64,000 nucleotides of DNA from Gemmatimonadaceae bacterium (lineage in GTDB: Bacteria; Gemmatimonadota; Gemmatimonadetes; Gemmatimonadales; Gemmatimonadaceae). Both the position numbers and the translations under genes were made by a program. Below the pieces are notes generated by a model. The model saw nothing but the letters and a program-made list of their open reading frames with translations, was not told the DNA's origin and made no database searches. The stretch spans positions 310,001 to 374,000 of the forward strand of contig JAHBVT010000001.1 in the NCBI GenBank assembly GCA_019637355.1. Reading direction: 5' to 3'. Positions 46,679 through 55,344 of this stretch are shown in pieces (the first letter of the stretch is position 1; each line of letters opens with the position of its first letter).

Positions 46679-48166
46679 GTGAAAGATACGGCGGCCGAAC
46701 TCGAGCTGCTCATCCGTTCCAAGTACGCGCTCCTGCTCCTCGACACACCGGAGCTCGAGCGCGCCGACCAGTTGCTGGCAACCATCGCCTCGCAGCAGTC
46801 GCTGCTGTTCTTCTCCTGGAGCCGCTCGCGGGGCATTCGCCGGGGCGCACAGCCGGGCGACCCGATCATCGAGAAGACGGCCGAGCCCGCCGCGGCGTTG
46901 GCGCGCATCCCGCAGGAGGGTGTCGGCGTCTTTCACTTTCGCGGCCTCGGTGCGTTTCTCGACGATCCGGTGGTGGCCAGCCACGTCACCGACGTGGTGG
47001 CGCACTTCGGCAACCGTCGCGGTGCGCTGGTGATTTCCGGGCACGGCGTGCACCTGCCGGACTCACTGCGACCGCACGCGGTGACGCTCGAGCTGCCGCC
47101 GCCGAGCTTCAACGACCATCGCCAGTTGCTCGAGCGCGTCATCCGCGAGCTCTCGGCCAAGATGCCGGTGCGCGTCGAGATCACGCACGAGGAACGCACG
47201 CGCCTCGTGAACAACCTCGTAGGCCTCACGCACACCGAGGCCGAGAAGGTCATCACCAAGCTGATAATGGAAGACGGCGCCCTGCGCGCCAACGACGTGA
47301 AGCGCGTGGCCGAGGCTAAGCGGCAGGTGGTGGAGCAGGACGGCCTGCTGGAATACTGGCCGGCCGAGCAATCGCTGGGCGAGGTCGCGGGGCTGCACGG
47401 CTTCAAGGCCTGGTTGGCCAAACGTCGCGCCGTGGTCCACGACCCGCAGCGGGCGGCGCAGTTCGGTCTCGGGTTCCCGCGCGGTGTGTTGCTCCTGGGC
47501 GTGCCGGGCTGCGGGAAGTCGCTCTGCGCCAAGGCCGTGGCCAGCGAATGGGGCCTGCCGCTGCTGAAGCTCGACCCGGCCAACCTCTACGACAAGTACA
47601 TCGGCGACAGCGAGAAGAACTTCAAGCGCGCGATGCGCACCGCCGAGCGGATGGCGCCGATCGTGCTGTGGATTGACGAGCTCGAGAAGGCCTTCGCCAG
47701 TGGCGGCGACTCTGACGGCGGCGTCTCCAAGCGTGTGTTCGGCACCTTCCTGAGCTGGTTGCAGGAGCGCCAGGGCGACGTCTTCGTGATGGCGACGTCC
47801 AACGACATCGCCAAGCTGCCGCCGGAGTTCATCCGCAAAGGGCGCTTCGACGAAGTGTTCTTCGTGGACCTGCCCAAGGTGGCGGCGCGCTCCGAGATCT
47901 TCCGGATCCATCTGCAGCGCCGCAACCAGGATCCGGCCCGCTTCGACCTCCCCGCGCTCGCGCAGGCCAGTGAGGGCTTCAGCGGCGCCGAGATCGAGCA
48001 GGTGGTGGTGGGCGGCCTCTACGGCGCCTTCTCGGGCAACACCGCGCTCGACACCGGCGCGCTCCTGCACGAGATTTCGTCCACCCGACCGCTGTCAGGC
48101 ACGATGTGGGAGCGGATCGCCGAGTTGCGGGAATGGGCCTCGACGCGCACCGTCGCGGCCGACTGA
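46679..48166 (+). CDS. Ycf46-family AAA ATPase
   Basis: 495 residues from GTG 46679 (GTG 46670 also possible; AGAGG at 46664-46668). N-domain about 5-230 (LELLIRSKYALLLLDTPE), then one AAA module: Walker A GVPGCGKS 274-281, Walker B VLWIDE 329-334, sensor MATSNDIAKLPPE near 371, and FIRKGRFDEVFFVDLP near 384 with the arginine finger. This arrangement is that of chloroplast/cyanobacterial Ycf46, linked to inorganic-carbon use in cyanobacteria. Role in a heterotroph is unknown. A small lipoprotein gene follows 46 nt later. Confidence 0.9.
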   Translation: MKDTAAELELLIRSKYALLLLDTPELERADQLLATIASQQSLLFFSWSRSRGIRRGAQPGDPIIEKTAEPAAALARIPQEGVGVFHFRGLGAFLDDPVVASHVTDVVAHFGNRRGALVISGHGVHLPDSLRPHAVTLELPPPSFNDHRQLLERVIRELSAKMPVRVEITHEERTRLVNNLVGLTHTEAEKVITKLIMEDGALRANDVKRVAEAKRQVVEQDGLLEYWPAEQSLGEVAGLHGFKAWLAKRRAVVHDPQRAAQFGLGFPRGVLLLGVPGCGKSLCAKAVASEWGLPLLKLDPANLYDKYIGDSEKNFKRAMRTAERMAPIVLWIDELEKAFASGGDSDGGVSKRVFGTFLSWLQERQGDVFVMATSNDIAKLPPEFIRKGRFDEVFFVDLPKVAARSEIFRIHLQRRNQDPARFDLPALAQASEGFSGAEIEQVVVGGLYGAFSGNTALDTGALLHEISSTRPLSGTMWERIAELREWASTRTVAAD

Positions 48167-48212
48167 GAGCCGATTCACCCACCGTCGCACCCACCCTTAC
48201 GAGGCACTGCCG

Positions 48213-48653
48213 ATGCGCATCAGACTCGCCGCCACCCTCGCCGGCCTCGCGCTGGCATCCACCGCCTGCGCCAGCTCGTCCTCGACGCCTGCGGCTTCCG
48301 CGCCGGCGCCTGCCGCGGCTCCCGCCGCCGTCGCCCAGCCGGCCCCTGCCGCGGTCAACCCGGTGGGCCGTTGGACCATCGCCCTCACGGCACAAGGGCA
48401 GGCCTTCGACTTCGTGATGGACCTGCGCCACGTCTCCGGCGACGACTACTCGGGCGTCATCTCCAGCCAGGCCTTCCCGCCGATGTCCACCAACTCGGCC
48501 AAGCGCAGCGGCAACTCGATGATCATCAAGGTCACCGCGCCCACGGGGGACGAGGCCACGTTCAACATCATCTTCGAGGGCGACGTCCTCAGCGGCGAAT
48601 GGTCGATGCCGGGGGATGGGTCGCGGGTGAGCGGGAGACGGGTGGCGCAGTAA
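48213..48653 (+). CDS. Small Ala/Pro-linker lipoprotein
   Basis: 146 residues. Lipobox STAC (Cys about 20), then an Ala/Pro-rich linker (about 25-49) and a compact all-beta domain (VGRWTIALTAQGQAFDFVMDL, IIFEGDVLSGEWSMPGDGSRVSGRRV). The GEW-plus-G-x-G end resembles lipocalin-like or DUF-type beta sandwiches. Function unknown. GAGG lies 9 nt before the ATG. The palindromic repeat element starts about 18 nt after its stop. Confidence 0.75.
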   Translation: MRIRLAATLAGLALASTACASSSSTPAASAPAPAAAPAAVAQPAPAAVNPVGRWTIALTAQGQAFDFVMDLRHVSGDDYSGVISSQAFPPMSTNSAKRSGNSMIIKVTAPTGDEATFNIIFEGDVLSGEWSMPGDGSRVSGRRVAQ

Positions 48654-48670
48654 GGTTCGGTCCGGACTGC

Positions 48671-48905
48671 GTTTCACCACAGAGGGCACAGAGGGCACAG
48701 AGGGCACAGAGAACGGCAACTGCGAACTGCTCCTAACGCAGAGGCGCAGAGCTCGCAGAGAACAGCAACTGCTTTTTTAGGGGGCTCGCACCGATAACTC
48801 GGTACGAGCCCCCAAGAATTTGCAGTTGCGGTTGTAGTTCTCTGCGAACTCTGCGCCTCTGCGTTGAACAAGCAGTGCAGTTCTCTGTGCCCTCTGTGGT
48901 GAATA
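48671..48905. repeat. Nested palindromic element of CACAGAGGG / CGCAGAGGC units
   Basis: A 235-nt inverted repeat. Left arm: TTTCACCACAGAGGG, three CACAGAGGG-type units, a GAACTGC spacer, then AACGCAGAGGCGCAGAG. The right arm is the reverse complement with the units reduced to about 80 nt. The core (48780-48813) is itself a hairpin: GGGGGCTCG/CGAGCCCCC and ACCGA/TCGGT round TAAC. Reading frames through it give repeats like LCPLCPLCPL, which are spurious. No gene is present. Outer ends share ACTGC and TTCACCAC; its right end reaches the stop codon of the exporter gene. Confidence 0.85.
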
Positions 48906-48910
48906 GCAGT

Positions 48911-50740
48911 TCAGCCCGTGACGTCGAGCGGAACCACCTCCTCCCCGGGGTTCACGAACAAATCCTGCTCCACCGCGTGCTGCGTGTCGTGCAGGACCTT
49001 GTACCGCCCTCCGAGCGCCATCAGCTCGCGGTGCGACCCGCGCTCGATGATCTGCCCCTCCTCGAGCACGAGGATCTGGTCCGCTGAGCGGATCGTCGAG
49101 AGCCGGTGCGCGATGACGAAGGTCGTGCGTCCGGCGCGCAGTTGGCGCAGGGCCTCGCGGATCTCGCGCTCGCTCTCGGAGTCCAGCGAGCTCGTGGCCT
49201 CGTCGAGGATCAGCACCTGCGGGTCGGCGAGGATGGCGCGGGCGATCGCGACGCGCTGCCGCTGCCCGCCGGAGAGCTTCACGCCGCGCTCGCCGACGAT
49301 GGTCTCGTAGCCGTCGGGGAAGCCCTTCACGAACTCGTCGCAGTTGGCGATGCGCGCCGCCGCGATGATCTCGTCGCGCGTGGCCCCTGGCCGCGAGAAC
49401 GCGATGTTCTCGGCCACCGTGCCGTCGAAGAGGAAGTTGTCCTGCAGCACCACGCCTAGCGTGCTGCGATAGTCGCGCAGGCGGAGCGTGGCGAGGTCCT
49501 GCCCGCCGATCGTGATGCGGCCGCGCAGCGGACGGTTGAACGCCAGGATCAGCGAGATCAACGTGCTCTTGCCCGAGCCGCTGGAGCCCACCAGCGCCGT
49601 GGTCGTGCCGGCCTTGGCGGTGAAGGTGACGTCCTTGAGCACGGGAATGCCCGGACGGTACTCGAACCACACGCCCTCGAACGCGACGTCGCCGTTAGCG
49701 TCGTTCAGCAGATGCCGAGCGCGGTCGTCCTCGTCCTCGGTGGGCGTCTCGAAGATCTCGCGGATGCGGTCGAGGCCGGCGAAGGCCTCCGTGATCTGCG
49801 TGCCGATGTTGGCCATCTGCACCACCGGGAAGCTGACGAGGCCGACGAAGAACACGTAGCTGATGAGGTCGCCGAGCGTCATCTGGCCCGCGGCCACCGC
49901 GCGGCCGCCGACGACGAGGATCAGCACGCCCACCGCACCGATGATCACCGTCGCCATCGCGCCGACGGCGCTGGTGCCGGTGATGGTGCTGGCGATGTTC
50001 CGGAACAGCCGATGTGCGCCGCGCGTGAAGACGATCTCCTCGCGCTTTTCGGCGGTGTACACCTTCACCACGCGCGCGCCGCCCATCGCCTGGCCGAGCC
50101 GTCCGCTGACCTCGGCCTGGATCTTGGAACGCTCGCGGAAGATCGGCCGCAGCTTCACGAAGGCGTAGGCCATCACGCCGCCGAACACCGCCAGGAACAC
50201 CAGCGTGACGACGGTGAGGAACCAGTTGAGATAGAACAGGTAGCCCAGCGCCAGCGAGGCCGTGAGCATCCCGCCCACCAGTTGGATGATGCCCGTGCCG
50301 ATGAGGTTGCGGATGCCTTCGGCGTCGTTCATCACGCGGTTGATGAGGATGCCGCTCTGCGTCGCGTCGAAGAAGCTCACCGGGAGGCGCAGCACACGCG
50401 CCTGCACCTTGCGGCGCAGTTCGGTGATGGCGCGCTGGGCGGCCACCGAGATCACCTGCGAGAGCGCGAAGGAGCTCGAGGCTTGCAGCAGCGTGGCCAC
50501 GCCGGCGGCGACGGCGATCGGCGTGAGCAGCTCGATGCGTCCCTTGCCGAGCACCTCGTCGACGATCCACTTCACGCTGCCGGGGAGGACGAGGCCCGAG
50601 AGGCGATTGACGAGCATCAACACGAGGCCGATGCCGAGGGCGCCGCGGTGCTGCCACATCAGGCGCCGGGTCTCGGCCCAGGCGGCCTTGTAGTTGGTGG
50701 GCTTCTTCTCTGGCTTGGCGGGCTGGGTTGGTGCGGTCAC
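48911..50740 (-). CDS. ABC exporter, MsbA/MDR-like half transporter
   Basis: 609 residues from GTG 50740. Six-helix ABC membrane domain (about 30-330), then the ATPase: Walker A GSSGSGKST near 400, Q-loop VLQDNFLFD, signature LSGGQ, Walker B VLILDEATSSLDS, H-loop IAHRLSTI. Works as a homodimer, exporting lipid or drug-like substrates; MsbA-like lipid A export is possible but not shown. GTGA overlap with the downstream GDPD gene. Confidence 0.93.
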   Translation of the reverse strand: MTAPTQPAKPEKKPTNYKAAWAETRRLMWQHRGALGIGLVLMLVNRLSGLVLPGSVKWIVDEVLGKGRIELLTPIAVAAGVATLLQASSSFALSQVISVAAQRAITELRRKVQARVLRLPVSFFDATQSGILINRVMNDAEGIRNLIGTGIIQLVGGMLTASLALGYLFYLNWFLTVVTLVFLAVFGGVMAYAFVKLRPIFRERSKIQAEVSGRLGQAMGGARVVKVYTAEKREEIVFTRGAHRLFRNIASTITGTSAVGAMATVIIGAVGVLILVVGGRAVAAGQMTLGDLISYVFFVGLVSFPVVQMANIGTQITEAFAGLDRIREIFETPTEDEDDRARHLLNDANGDVAFEGVWFEYRPGIPVLKDVTFTAKAGTTTALVGSSGSGKSTLISLILAFNRPLRGRITIGGQDLATLRLRDYRSTLGVVLQDNFLFDGTVAENIAFSRPGATRDEIIAAARIANCDEFVKGFPDGYETIVGERGVKLSGGQRQRVAIARAILADPQVLILDEATSSLDSESEREIREALRQLRAGRTTFVIAHRLSTIRSADQILVLEEGQIIERGSHRELMALGGRYKVLHDTQHAVEQDLFVNPGEEVVPLDVTG

Positions 50741-51513
50741 CGAAGGGTCTCGCGGATCCGGAGCATCGGCTCCGGGTCGTCGGTAATGATGCCGTTGATG
50801 CCAGCGCGCCACAGGCCTGCGGCGCGGGCAGGGTCATTGATGGTCCAGACGTGCGTCGGGCCGCCGGCGGCGCGCATCATCTGCGCAAAGCGCTCGACGG
50901 GCAGGGGGATGATGCGGTGGAACGGCGGGATGCAGAGCGCTTGGTACGGGAGGCGCGTGGGCCGCGCACCGGCAAGGGCCGGAAGGTACTGCCTCGTGAG
51001 CGTGCCGGAGCCGGGGCTGACCGGCACGCCCGCCTCCTGAAAAGGAATCAGCGCCTCGTCCAGAAAGCTCCCGACGAGCACGCGGTGCAGGTTCTGCGTC
51101 TCGCGGAGGACGGCGAGGGCAGGGCGGGCGACCTCCACCGACTTCATCTCGATGATCAGCGGCAGGTCGGGGATGGCCGCCAGCGCCTCGCGCAACGAGG
51201 GGACGGGCTCGGGACGGTCGCGGAAGGCAAAGCTGCGTCCGCCGTCCGTACTGAACCGGTACGCGGCGTTGACCTGCGCCAACTCGGCGCTGCTGCGCTC
51301 GCGGATGGGGCCCCGGGCGTCGGTGGTGCGGTCCAGGGTGGGGTCGTGGTGCAGCACCGGTTCGCCGTCGCGGGCGAGGTGCAGGTCGAATTCCAGCGCA
51401 TCCACGCCGAGCGCTGCCGCGTGGCGCAGCGAGGCGAGGGTGTTCTCGGGCCGCACGGCGCGGGCGCCGCGGTGGCCGATGACGAGGCGGCGCGAGGGGT
51501 CGAGCAGGAGCAC
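50737..51513 (-). CDS. Glycerophosphodiester phosphodiesterase
   Basis: 258 residues, GDPD TIM barrel, no signal peptide, so cytosolic (UgpQ-like). Catalytic IGHRGARAVRPENT at 12-25, EFDLHLARDGEPVLHHDPTLDRTT (Glu, Asp, His) near 40-63, IIEMKS near 120, and C-terminal TINDPARAAGLWRAGINGIITDDP. Cleaves glycerophosphodiesters to glycerol 3-phosphate and alcohol. GTGA overlap with the ABC exporter gene downstream in transcription suggests linked lipid turnover and export. Confidence 0.95.
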   Translation of the reverse strand: MLLLDPSRRLVIGHRGARAVRPENTLASLRHAAALGVDALEFDLHLARDGEPVLHHDPTLDRTTDARGPIRERSSAELAQVNAAYRFSTDGGRSFAFRDRPEPVPSLREALAAIPDLPLIIEMKSVEVARPALAVLRETQNLHRVLVGSFLDEALIPFQEAGVPVSPGSGTLTRQYLPALAGARPTRLPYQALCIPPFHRIIPLPVERFAQMMRAAGGPTHVWTINDPARAAGLWRAGINGIITDDPEPMLRIRETLR

Positions 51514-51527
51514 CCTGCAAAATACAC

Positions 51528-51561
51528 GGCGGGGGGTGGGCCGCTTGGCCCACCCCCCGCC
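51528..51561 (-). terminator. Rho-independent terminator after TonB receptor gene
   Basis: 15-bp perfect stem GGCGGGGGGTGGGCC with a 4-nt loop, then TGTATTTTGC on the minus strand. It ends the TonB receptor transcript 17 nt after the stop and separates it from GDPD. Confidence 0.8.
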
Positions 51562-51578
51562 GGTCCTGCAGGTGTCGC

Positions 51579-54461
51579 TTAGAAGTTGTACGAGACGCGG
51601 GTCGTGGCGAACCGGCCGACCGGGGCGACGCCGATGAACGACGGCACCTGGTTGTCGAGCAGGTTCTGGATGTTGAGCGACCAGCGGATGTTCTGGGCCA
51701 CCGGGAGCTTCCAGGAGAAGCCGGCGTCCAGGAAGGCGTTGACCGGGACGCGGTCGTAGCGCACCGGCGTACCGACGTTGTAGCTGTTGAACACGCCCGA
51801 GTTGACCGGGAAGGCGTCCATATACCGACCGCGGATCTCGTAGCTCATATTGCGCGTCTCGTCCGAACGGCGGACGGTCAGCGAGCCCCGGTGCTTCGGC
51901 GTGTTGGCGGCGAGCGGGTTGGCCGCCGTGGCGCCGCGCGCGTCAGCGAAGACGTTGCGGCTCAGGTTGGAGTAGGTGGCCTCGACTGCCCAGCCACCGT
52001 CGAGCAGGTAGTCGACGGCGAGGTCGATGCCGCGGACGTCCACGTGGCCTTCGGCGTTCTGGTACGTGAACACGAAGTACGAGCGGTCGTACAGCGGCGA
52101 ATCGAAGGCCAGCGTGCCCGTCGGGATGCTCGCGAGCGTGGTGATGATGGTCGACATCGCCGCCGGTACGGCGGGCGCCGGCACACCATTGGCCACCAAC
52201 GCGCCCTGCAACGTGGCATTGCCGCCGACGAAGCCCGTGAGGCCGTTCGGGCTGGTGCCGGAGCCCGGATCGAAGAACACGGCGTCGTCGAAGTTCACGA
52301 CCTGGGTGGTCGGATCGGCGGGCCGGATCTGGTACCAGTAGTCCGCCGAGAAGCGCAGGCGGTCACCGATGATGCCCTTGTAGCCGATTTCCCAGGTGTT
52401 GGAGAAGTTGGCACCCAGCGGGGCGAGGTCCTGCACGGTGTTGAAGTTCACCAGCGGCGAGCCGAGGCCCGGCGTCAGGTTGCGCAGGACCAACGGCATC
52501 TGCGTGTTGGTCGGCGTCAGACCGTTGAGGGCCGCAGCGATGTTGTCGCGCTGGGTCGTGTTCAGGCCGAATGCCGCGGCCAATCCGGCCGCAATCTGCG
52601 CACCGACGCCGGCGTTGAGCACCGCAGGGAACATCTGGGCGCCCGCCACTGGGGTGCGGTTGTTCCCGGTGAAGTTGGACTGCATGCACAGGCCGTTGGC
52701 CGTGGTCTGCGCCGTGGCGCAGCTGCGGTCATAGCGCCAGCCGTCCTTGGCCGGGTTGCCGAAGATGCGCACTTCCGTATTCCCGGTGGCCGGGTTGTTG
52801 AAGCCCGGGCCGGCGTCCACCGACTGTCCCGACCACTGGTCGAGGAAGAAGGCGAACGACGCCGGCGAACCGAACGCGCGGTTGAACGTGAAGCGGAAGT
52901 TGTGGTTCGGCGCGGCCTTGTAGAGCAGCGCGGCGCGGGGCGAGAACTGCGTGCCTTCGATGCGCGAGTTCATATCGCCGCGCACGGCGCCGAGCAGGTC
53001 CAGCTTGTCGGTCAGCGGCTGCGTGAACTGCAGGTAACCGCCCATCTCATTGATGTTGTCGTCGTTCTCGTTGCGACCCATAATCGTCCCCTTGGTCTCC
53101 GGGGTGGTCGCGATGTAATCGATGCCGCCGACGAGGCGCGTGCTGCCGAGCGTGTACGCCTGCTGCGCCTGGAACACCAGCACCGAGGACTGGTCCACGA
53201 CCGGGATGCCGGAGCGGAGGTAGAAGGTGCCGTTCGGGTCGTTGGCGTCGTTGTTGCCGGAGTTCGACGCGTTGTAGAACACCTGCGCGAAGAAGTCCTT
53301 GTGGCGGAAGCGCTGCTGGAAGTTGGTGTAGCTCCAGTTCTGCACCTGCGCCGCGCCGAAGGTCGTCGTGATTTCGAGTGCGCTGCCGGCCATCGTGTAG
53401 CCGAAGGTCGTGATGGCCTCGGTGTCCTCGTTCGGGCGCCAGTCGAGGCGGGCCTCGGTGCTGTAGCGCTCGAGGCCGAAGTTGCGCGTCACCGGCTGGC
53501 CCTGGCGGCTGGCGGGCACGCGCGCATCGGTGGCCGACCAGGTGGCCGGCTCGTTGGGGTCGTTGTACTGCCAGTCGTCGGCGCGGAAGTACTCGCCCGA
53601 GAGCTTGAAGGCGAACTGGTCGTTGATGCGCTGCGCGTGGCGGCCGGCGAGGCGGAACATCGAGCGCTCACCGCCGTCCAGCGTCAGCGAGGTGCCGCGC
53701 GAATCGAACGGCGACTTCGTGATCACGTGGAGCACGCCGGCGCCGGAGTTCGGGCCATACAGCGCCGAGGCCGGACCCTGCAGCACCTCGATGCGGTCGA
53801 TGTCCTCGCCGGTGCCGGTGAACAGGAACGGCACGTTGACGCGCAGCGAGGGCACGCCGGCGAAGCGGTAGTCCTGCAGCATCAGCATCGACGTCGAGAA
53901 CGCGTTGTTGAAGCCGCGCGAGACGATGTTCGCCTGCACGATGCCGCCGTTCGAGATCGACAGGCCCGGCTGACCCTTGAGGTGGTCGGTGACCGTGACC
54001 GCCGGACGTTCGGCGATGCGCTCCGAGGTGATCATCGAGATCGCGTTGGGCGACTCGAGGATCTTCTCGCCGCCGACGCCGCGCACGCCCGTCGAGACCA
54101 CCGGGTTGAGGATGGCGGCGACCTGCGTCAGCGCGACGTTGAGGGTCACCGTCGCGCCGGCCGCTACCGTCACGCCCTCGATGCGGCGCTTGGAGTAGCC
54201 GATGGACGTGACCTCGACCGCGTACGTGCCGGCCGGGACGGTGAGGCGGTACGAACCGTCCTCCCCGGAACCGACGGGCATCCCGGCGGGCGTGGCGCCG
54301 GTGAAAGCCTGCACGCGAGCGCCCGGGAGCGCAGCGCCCCCTTCCTCCTGCGTGACGCGGCCACTGATCGTGCCGTTCTGGGCGTCGGCGGCGCCAGCGG
54401 CCGCAACGAAGCCAAGGACCGCGAGCAACCTGCTGACGAGACGGATGCGCATACGAGACAT
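51579..54461 (-). CDS. TonB-dependent receptor with CarboxypepD-reg-like N-domain
   Basis: 960 residues from ATG 54461 (ATG 54452 has better spacing to the CGAGG site). Signal peptide about 1-28 (AAGAADAQN). Carboxypeptidase-regulatory-like domain about 30-113 (GTISGRVTQEEGGAALPGARVQ), plug about 125-240 (VTDHLKGQPGLSISNGG, DRIEVLQGPASALYGPNSGAGV), 22-strand barrel to the terminal RVSYNF with the final Phe used for outer-membrane insertion. Ligand unknown. The leader has two dyads; the gene stands alone. Confidence 0.95.
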   Translation of the reverse strand: MSRMRIRLVSRLLAVLGFVAAAGAADAQNGTISGRVTQEEGGAALPGARVQAFTGATPAGMPVGSGEDGSYRLTVPAGTYAVEVTSIGYSKRRIEGVTVAAGATVTLNVALTQVAAILNPVVSTGVRGVGGEKILESPNAISMITSERIAERPAVTVTDHLKGQPGLSISNGGIVQANIVSRGFNNAFSTSMLMLQDYRFAGVPSLRVNVPFLFTGTGEDIDRIEVLQGPASALYGPNSGAGVLHVITKSPFDSRGTSLTLDGGERSMFRLAGRHAQRINDQFAFKLSGEYFRADDWQYNDPNEPATWSATDARVPASRQGQPVTRNFGLERYSTEARLDWRPNEDTEAITTFGYTMAGSALEITTTFGAAQVQNWSYTNFQQRFRHKDFFAQVFYNASNSGNNDANDPNGTFYLRSGIPVVDQSSVLVFQAQQAYTLGSTRLVGGIDYIATTPETKGTIMGRNENDDNINEMGGYLQFTQPLTDKLDLLGAVRGDMNSRIEGTQFSPRAALLYKAAPNHNFRFTFNRAFGSPASFAFFLDQWSGQSVDAGPGFNNPATGNTEVRIFGNPAKDGWRYDRSCATAQTTANGLCMQSNFTGNNRTPVAGAQMFPAVLNAGVGAQIAAGLAAAFGLNTTQRDNIAAALNGLTPTNTQMPLVLRNLTPGLGSPLVNFNTVQDLAPLGANFSNTWEIGYKGIIGDRLRFSADYWYQIRPADPTTQVVNFDDAVFFDPGSGTSPNGLTGFVGGNATLQGALVANGVPAPAVPAAMSTIITTLASIPTGTLAFDSPLYDRSYFVFTYQNAEGHVDVRGIDLAVDYLLDGGWAVEATYSNLSRNVFADARGATAANPLAANTPKHRGSLTVRRSDETRNMSYEIRGRYMDAFPVNSGVFNSYNVGTPVRYDRVPVNAFLDAGFSWKLPVAQNIRWSLNIQNLLDNQVPSFIGVAPVGRFATTRVSYNF

Positions 54462-54509
54462 ACCTCGAAGCGGTGGGATGTGAGGTCCACTCGGACCCAG
54501 CCTGGCCTT

Positions 54510-54525
54510 GGTGACGGAAATCACC
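54510..54525 (-). promoter_or_regulatory. CRP/FNR-like dyad in TonB receptor leader
   Basis: GGTGA-N6-TCACC is a perfect 5-6-5 dyad, the shape of a CRP/FNR-family site (consensus TGTGA-N6-TCACA), 49 nt upstream of the receptor ATG. Being close to the start it would repress if the promoter lies further out. Confidence 0.35.
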
Positions 54526-54533
54526 CCGGCGGA

Positions 54534-54566
54534 GGACACCCTAACTTCCTCTGCCGACGGGTGTCC
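54534..54566 (-). promoter_or_regulatory. 8-bp inverted repeat and -35-like TTGACG, TonB receptor leader
   Basis: GGACACCC and GGGTGTCC, 17 nt apart. On the minus strand a TTGACG (54571-54566) shares its last base with the outer arm, but no good -10 box follows. The repeat is either an operator or a leader stem-loop. No riboswitch was recognised. Confidence 0.35.
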
Positions 54567-54639
54567 GTCAACCTTTATAGGCGGGCCGCCCGCCCCACCC
54601 GGACGGGGCGCGGGCCGCGCTGGTCCCGCCCTGCCGCCC

Positions 54640-55269
54640 TCAACGGATGCCGAGCGCCTTATGCGTCTGGACCGACAGGTGCCACTGGGGGTGCGCCAGG
54701 CAGTAGGCCACGGCCCCAGCCGTGGCCTCGGCAATCCCCGGTCCGTCCATCGGCTGCAGGTAGAAGTGCCGGAAGCTCATCCTCGCAAAACGCTCGGGCG
54801 GCGCCTTGTCCTGAGGATACACGAGCTTGAGCTCGTCCCCCCCGCTGACGGCAAGGGGTGCATCGGCCTTGGGACTCACACAGACCCAGTCGATCCCTGC
54901 CGGCACCGGCTGGGTGCCGTTGGTCTCCACCGCCACCTCGAATCCGCGGGCGTGCAGCGCAGCCACGGCCGGCGCATCGAGCTGGAGCAGCGGCTCCCCG
55001 CCGGTGCAGACCACAAACGGTCGCCCCCCGGCATCGGCCGGCCAGCGGGCCGCCACGGCCTCAGCCAGCGCCTCCGCCGTCGCGAACTTCCCGCCGTCGG
55101 GCCCGACACCCACGAAGTCCGTGTCGCAGAAGCTGCACACTGCCGTCGCCCGATCCCGCTCACGTCCGGTCCAGAGGTTGCACCCGGAAAACCGGCAGAA
55201 CACGGCCGGCCGACCGGCGTGAAAGCCTTCGCCTTGAAGAGTGTAGAAGATTTCCTTGACGGAATACAT
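54640..55269 (-). CDS. queE: 7-carboxy-7-deazaguanine synthase
   Basis: 209 residues. Radical SAM enzyme converting 6-carboxy-tetrahydropterin to 7-carboxy-7-deazaguanine in queuosine/preQ0 synthesis. N-terminal SVKEIFYTLQGEGFHAGRPAVF, cysteine motif C-x14-C-x2-C (CNLWTG to CSFCD), the E. coli-type spacing, then VVCTGGEPLLQLD, VAVETNGT and VCVSPKA. Starts at ATG 55269. The sequence before the ATG is the heptad palindrome and has no Shine-Dalgarno site. Co-transcribed with queC. Confidence 0.95.
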   Translation of the reverse strand: MYSVKEIFYTLQGEGFHAGRPAVFCRFSGCNLWTGRERDRATAVCSFCDTDFVGVGPDGGKFATAEALAEAVAARWPADAGGRPFVVCTGGEPLLQLDAPAVAALHARGFEVAVETNGTQPVPAGIDWVCVSPKADAPLAVSGGDELKLVYPQDKAPPERFARMSFRHFYLQPMDGPGIAEATAGAVAYCLAHPQWHLSVQTHKALGIR

Positions 55270-55344
55270 CGGGACGGATGACGGATGACGGAGGACGGAG
55301 GCTACAGTCCAATGTAGCATCCGTCCTCCGTCATCCGTCCCGAT
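55268..55344. repeat. GACGGAN heptad palindrome, copy 5, between queC and queE
   Basis: 77-nt near-perfect palindrome ATCGGGACGGATGACGGA... folding on GCTACA-GTCCAA-TGTAGC. The left arm has one extra TGACGGA unit. It covers the whole 61-nt queC-queE gap, the last queC codons plus its TGA, and the queE ATG. No other sequence separates the two genes. Confidence 0.9.

Noticed and set aside
48780-48813. Core hairpin as an intrinsic terminator for the exporter or lipoprotein gene
   Set aside because: The T-run precedes the stem on the plus strand and gives an A-run after it on the minus strand, opposite to what termination needs.
48674-48871. 65-codon Cys/Leu-rich frame through the palindromic repeat
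   Set aside because: It only translates the repeat units (LCPLCPLC-type) and is a known style of spurious gene call.
51891-54830. 979-codon plus-strand frame opposite the TonB receptor
   Set aside because: Shadow of the receptor gene; no recognisable domains and biased composition.
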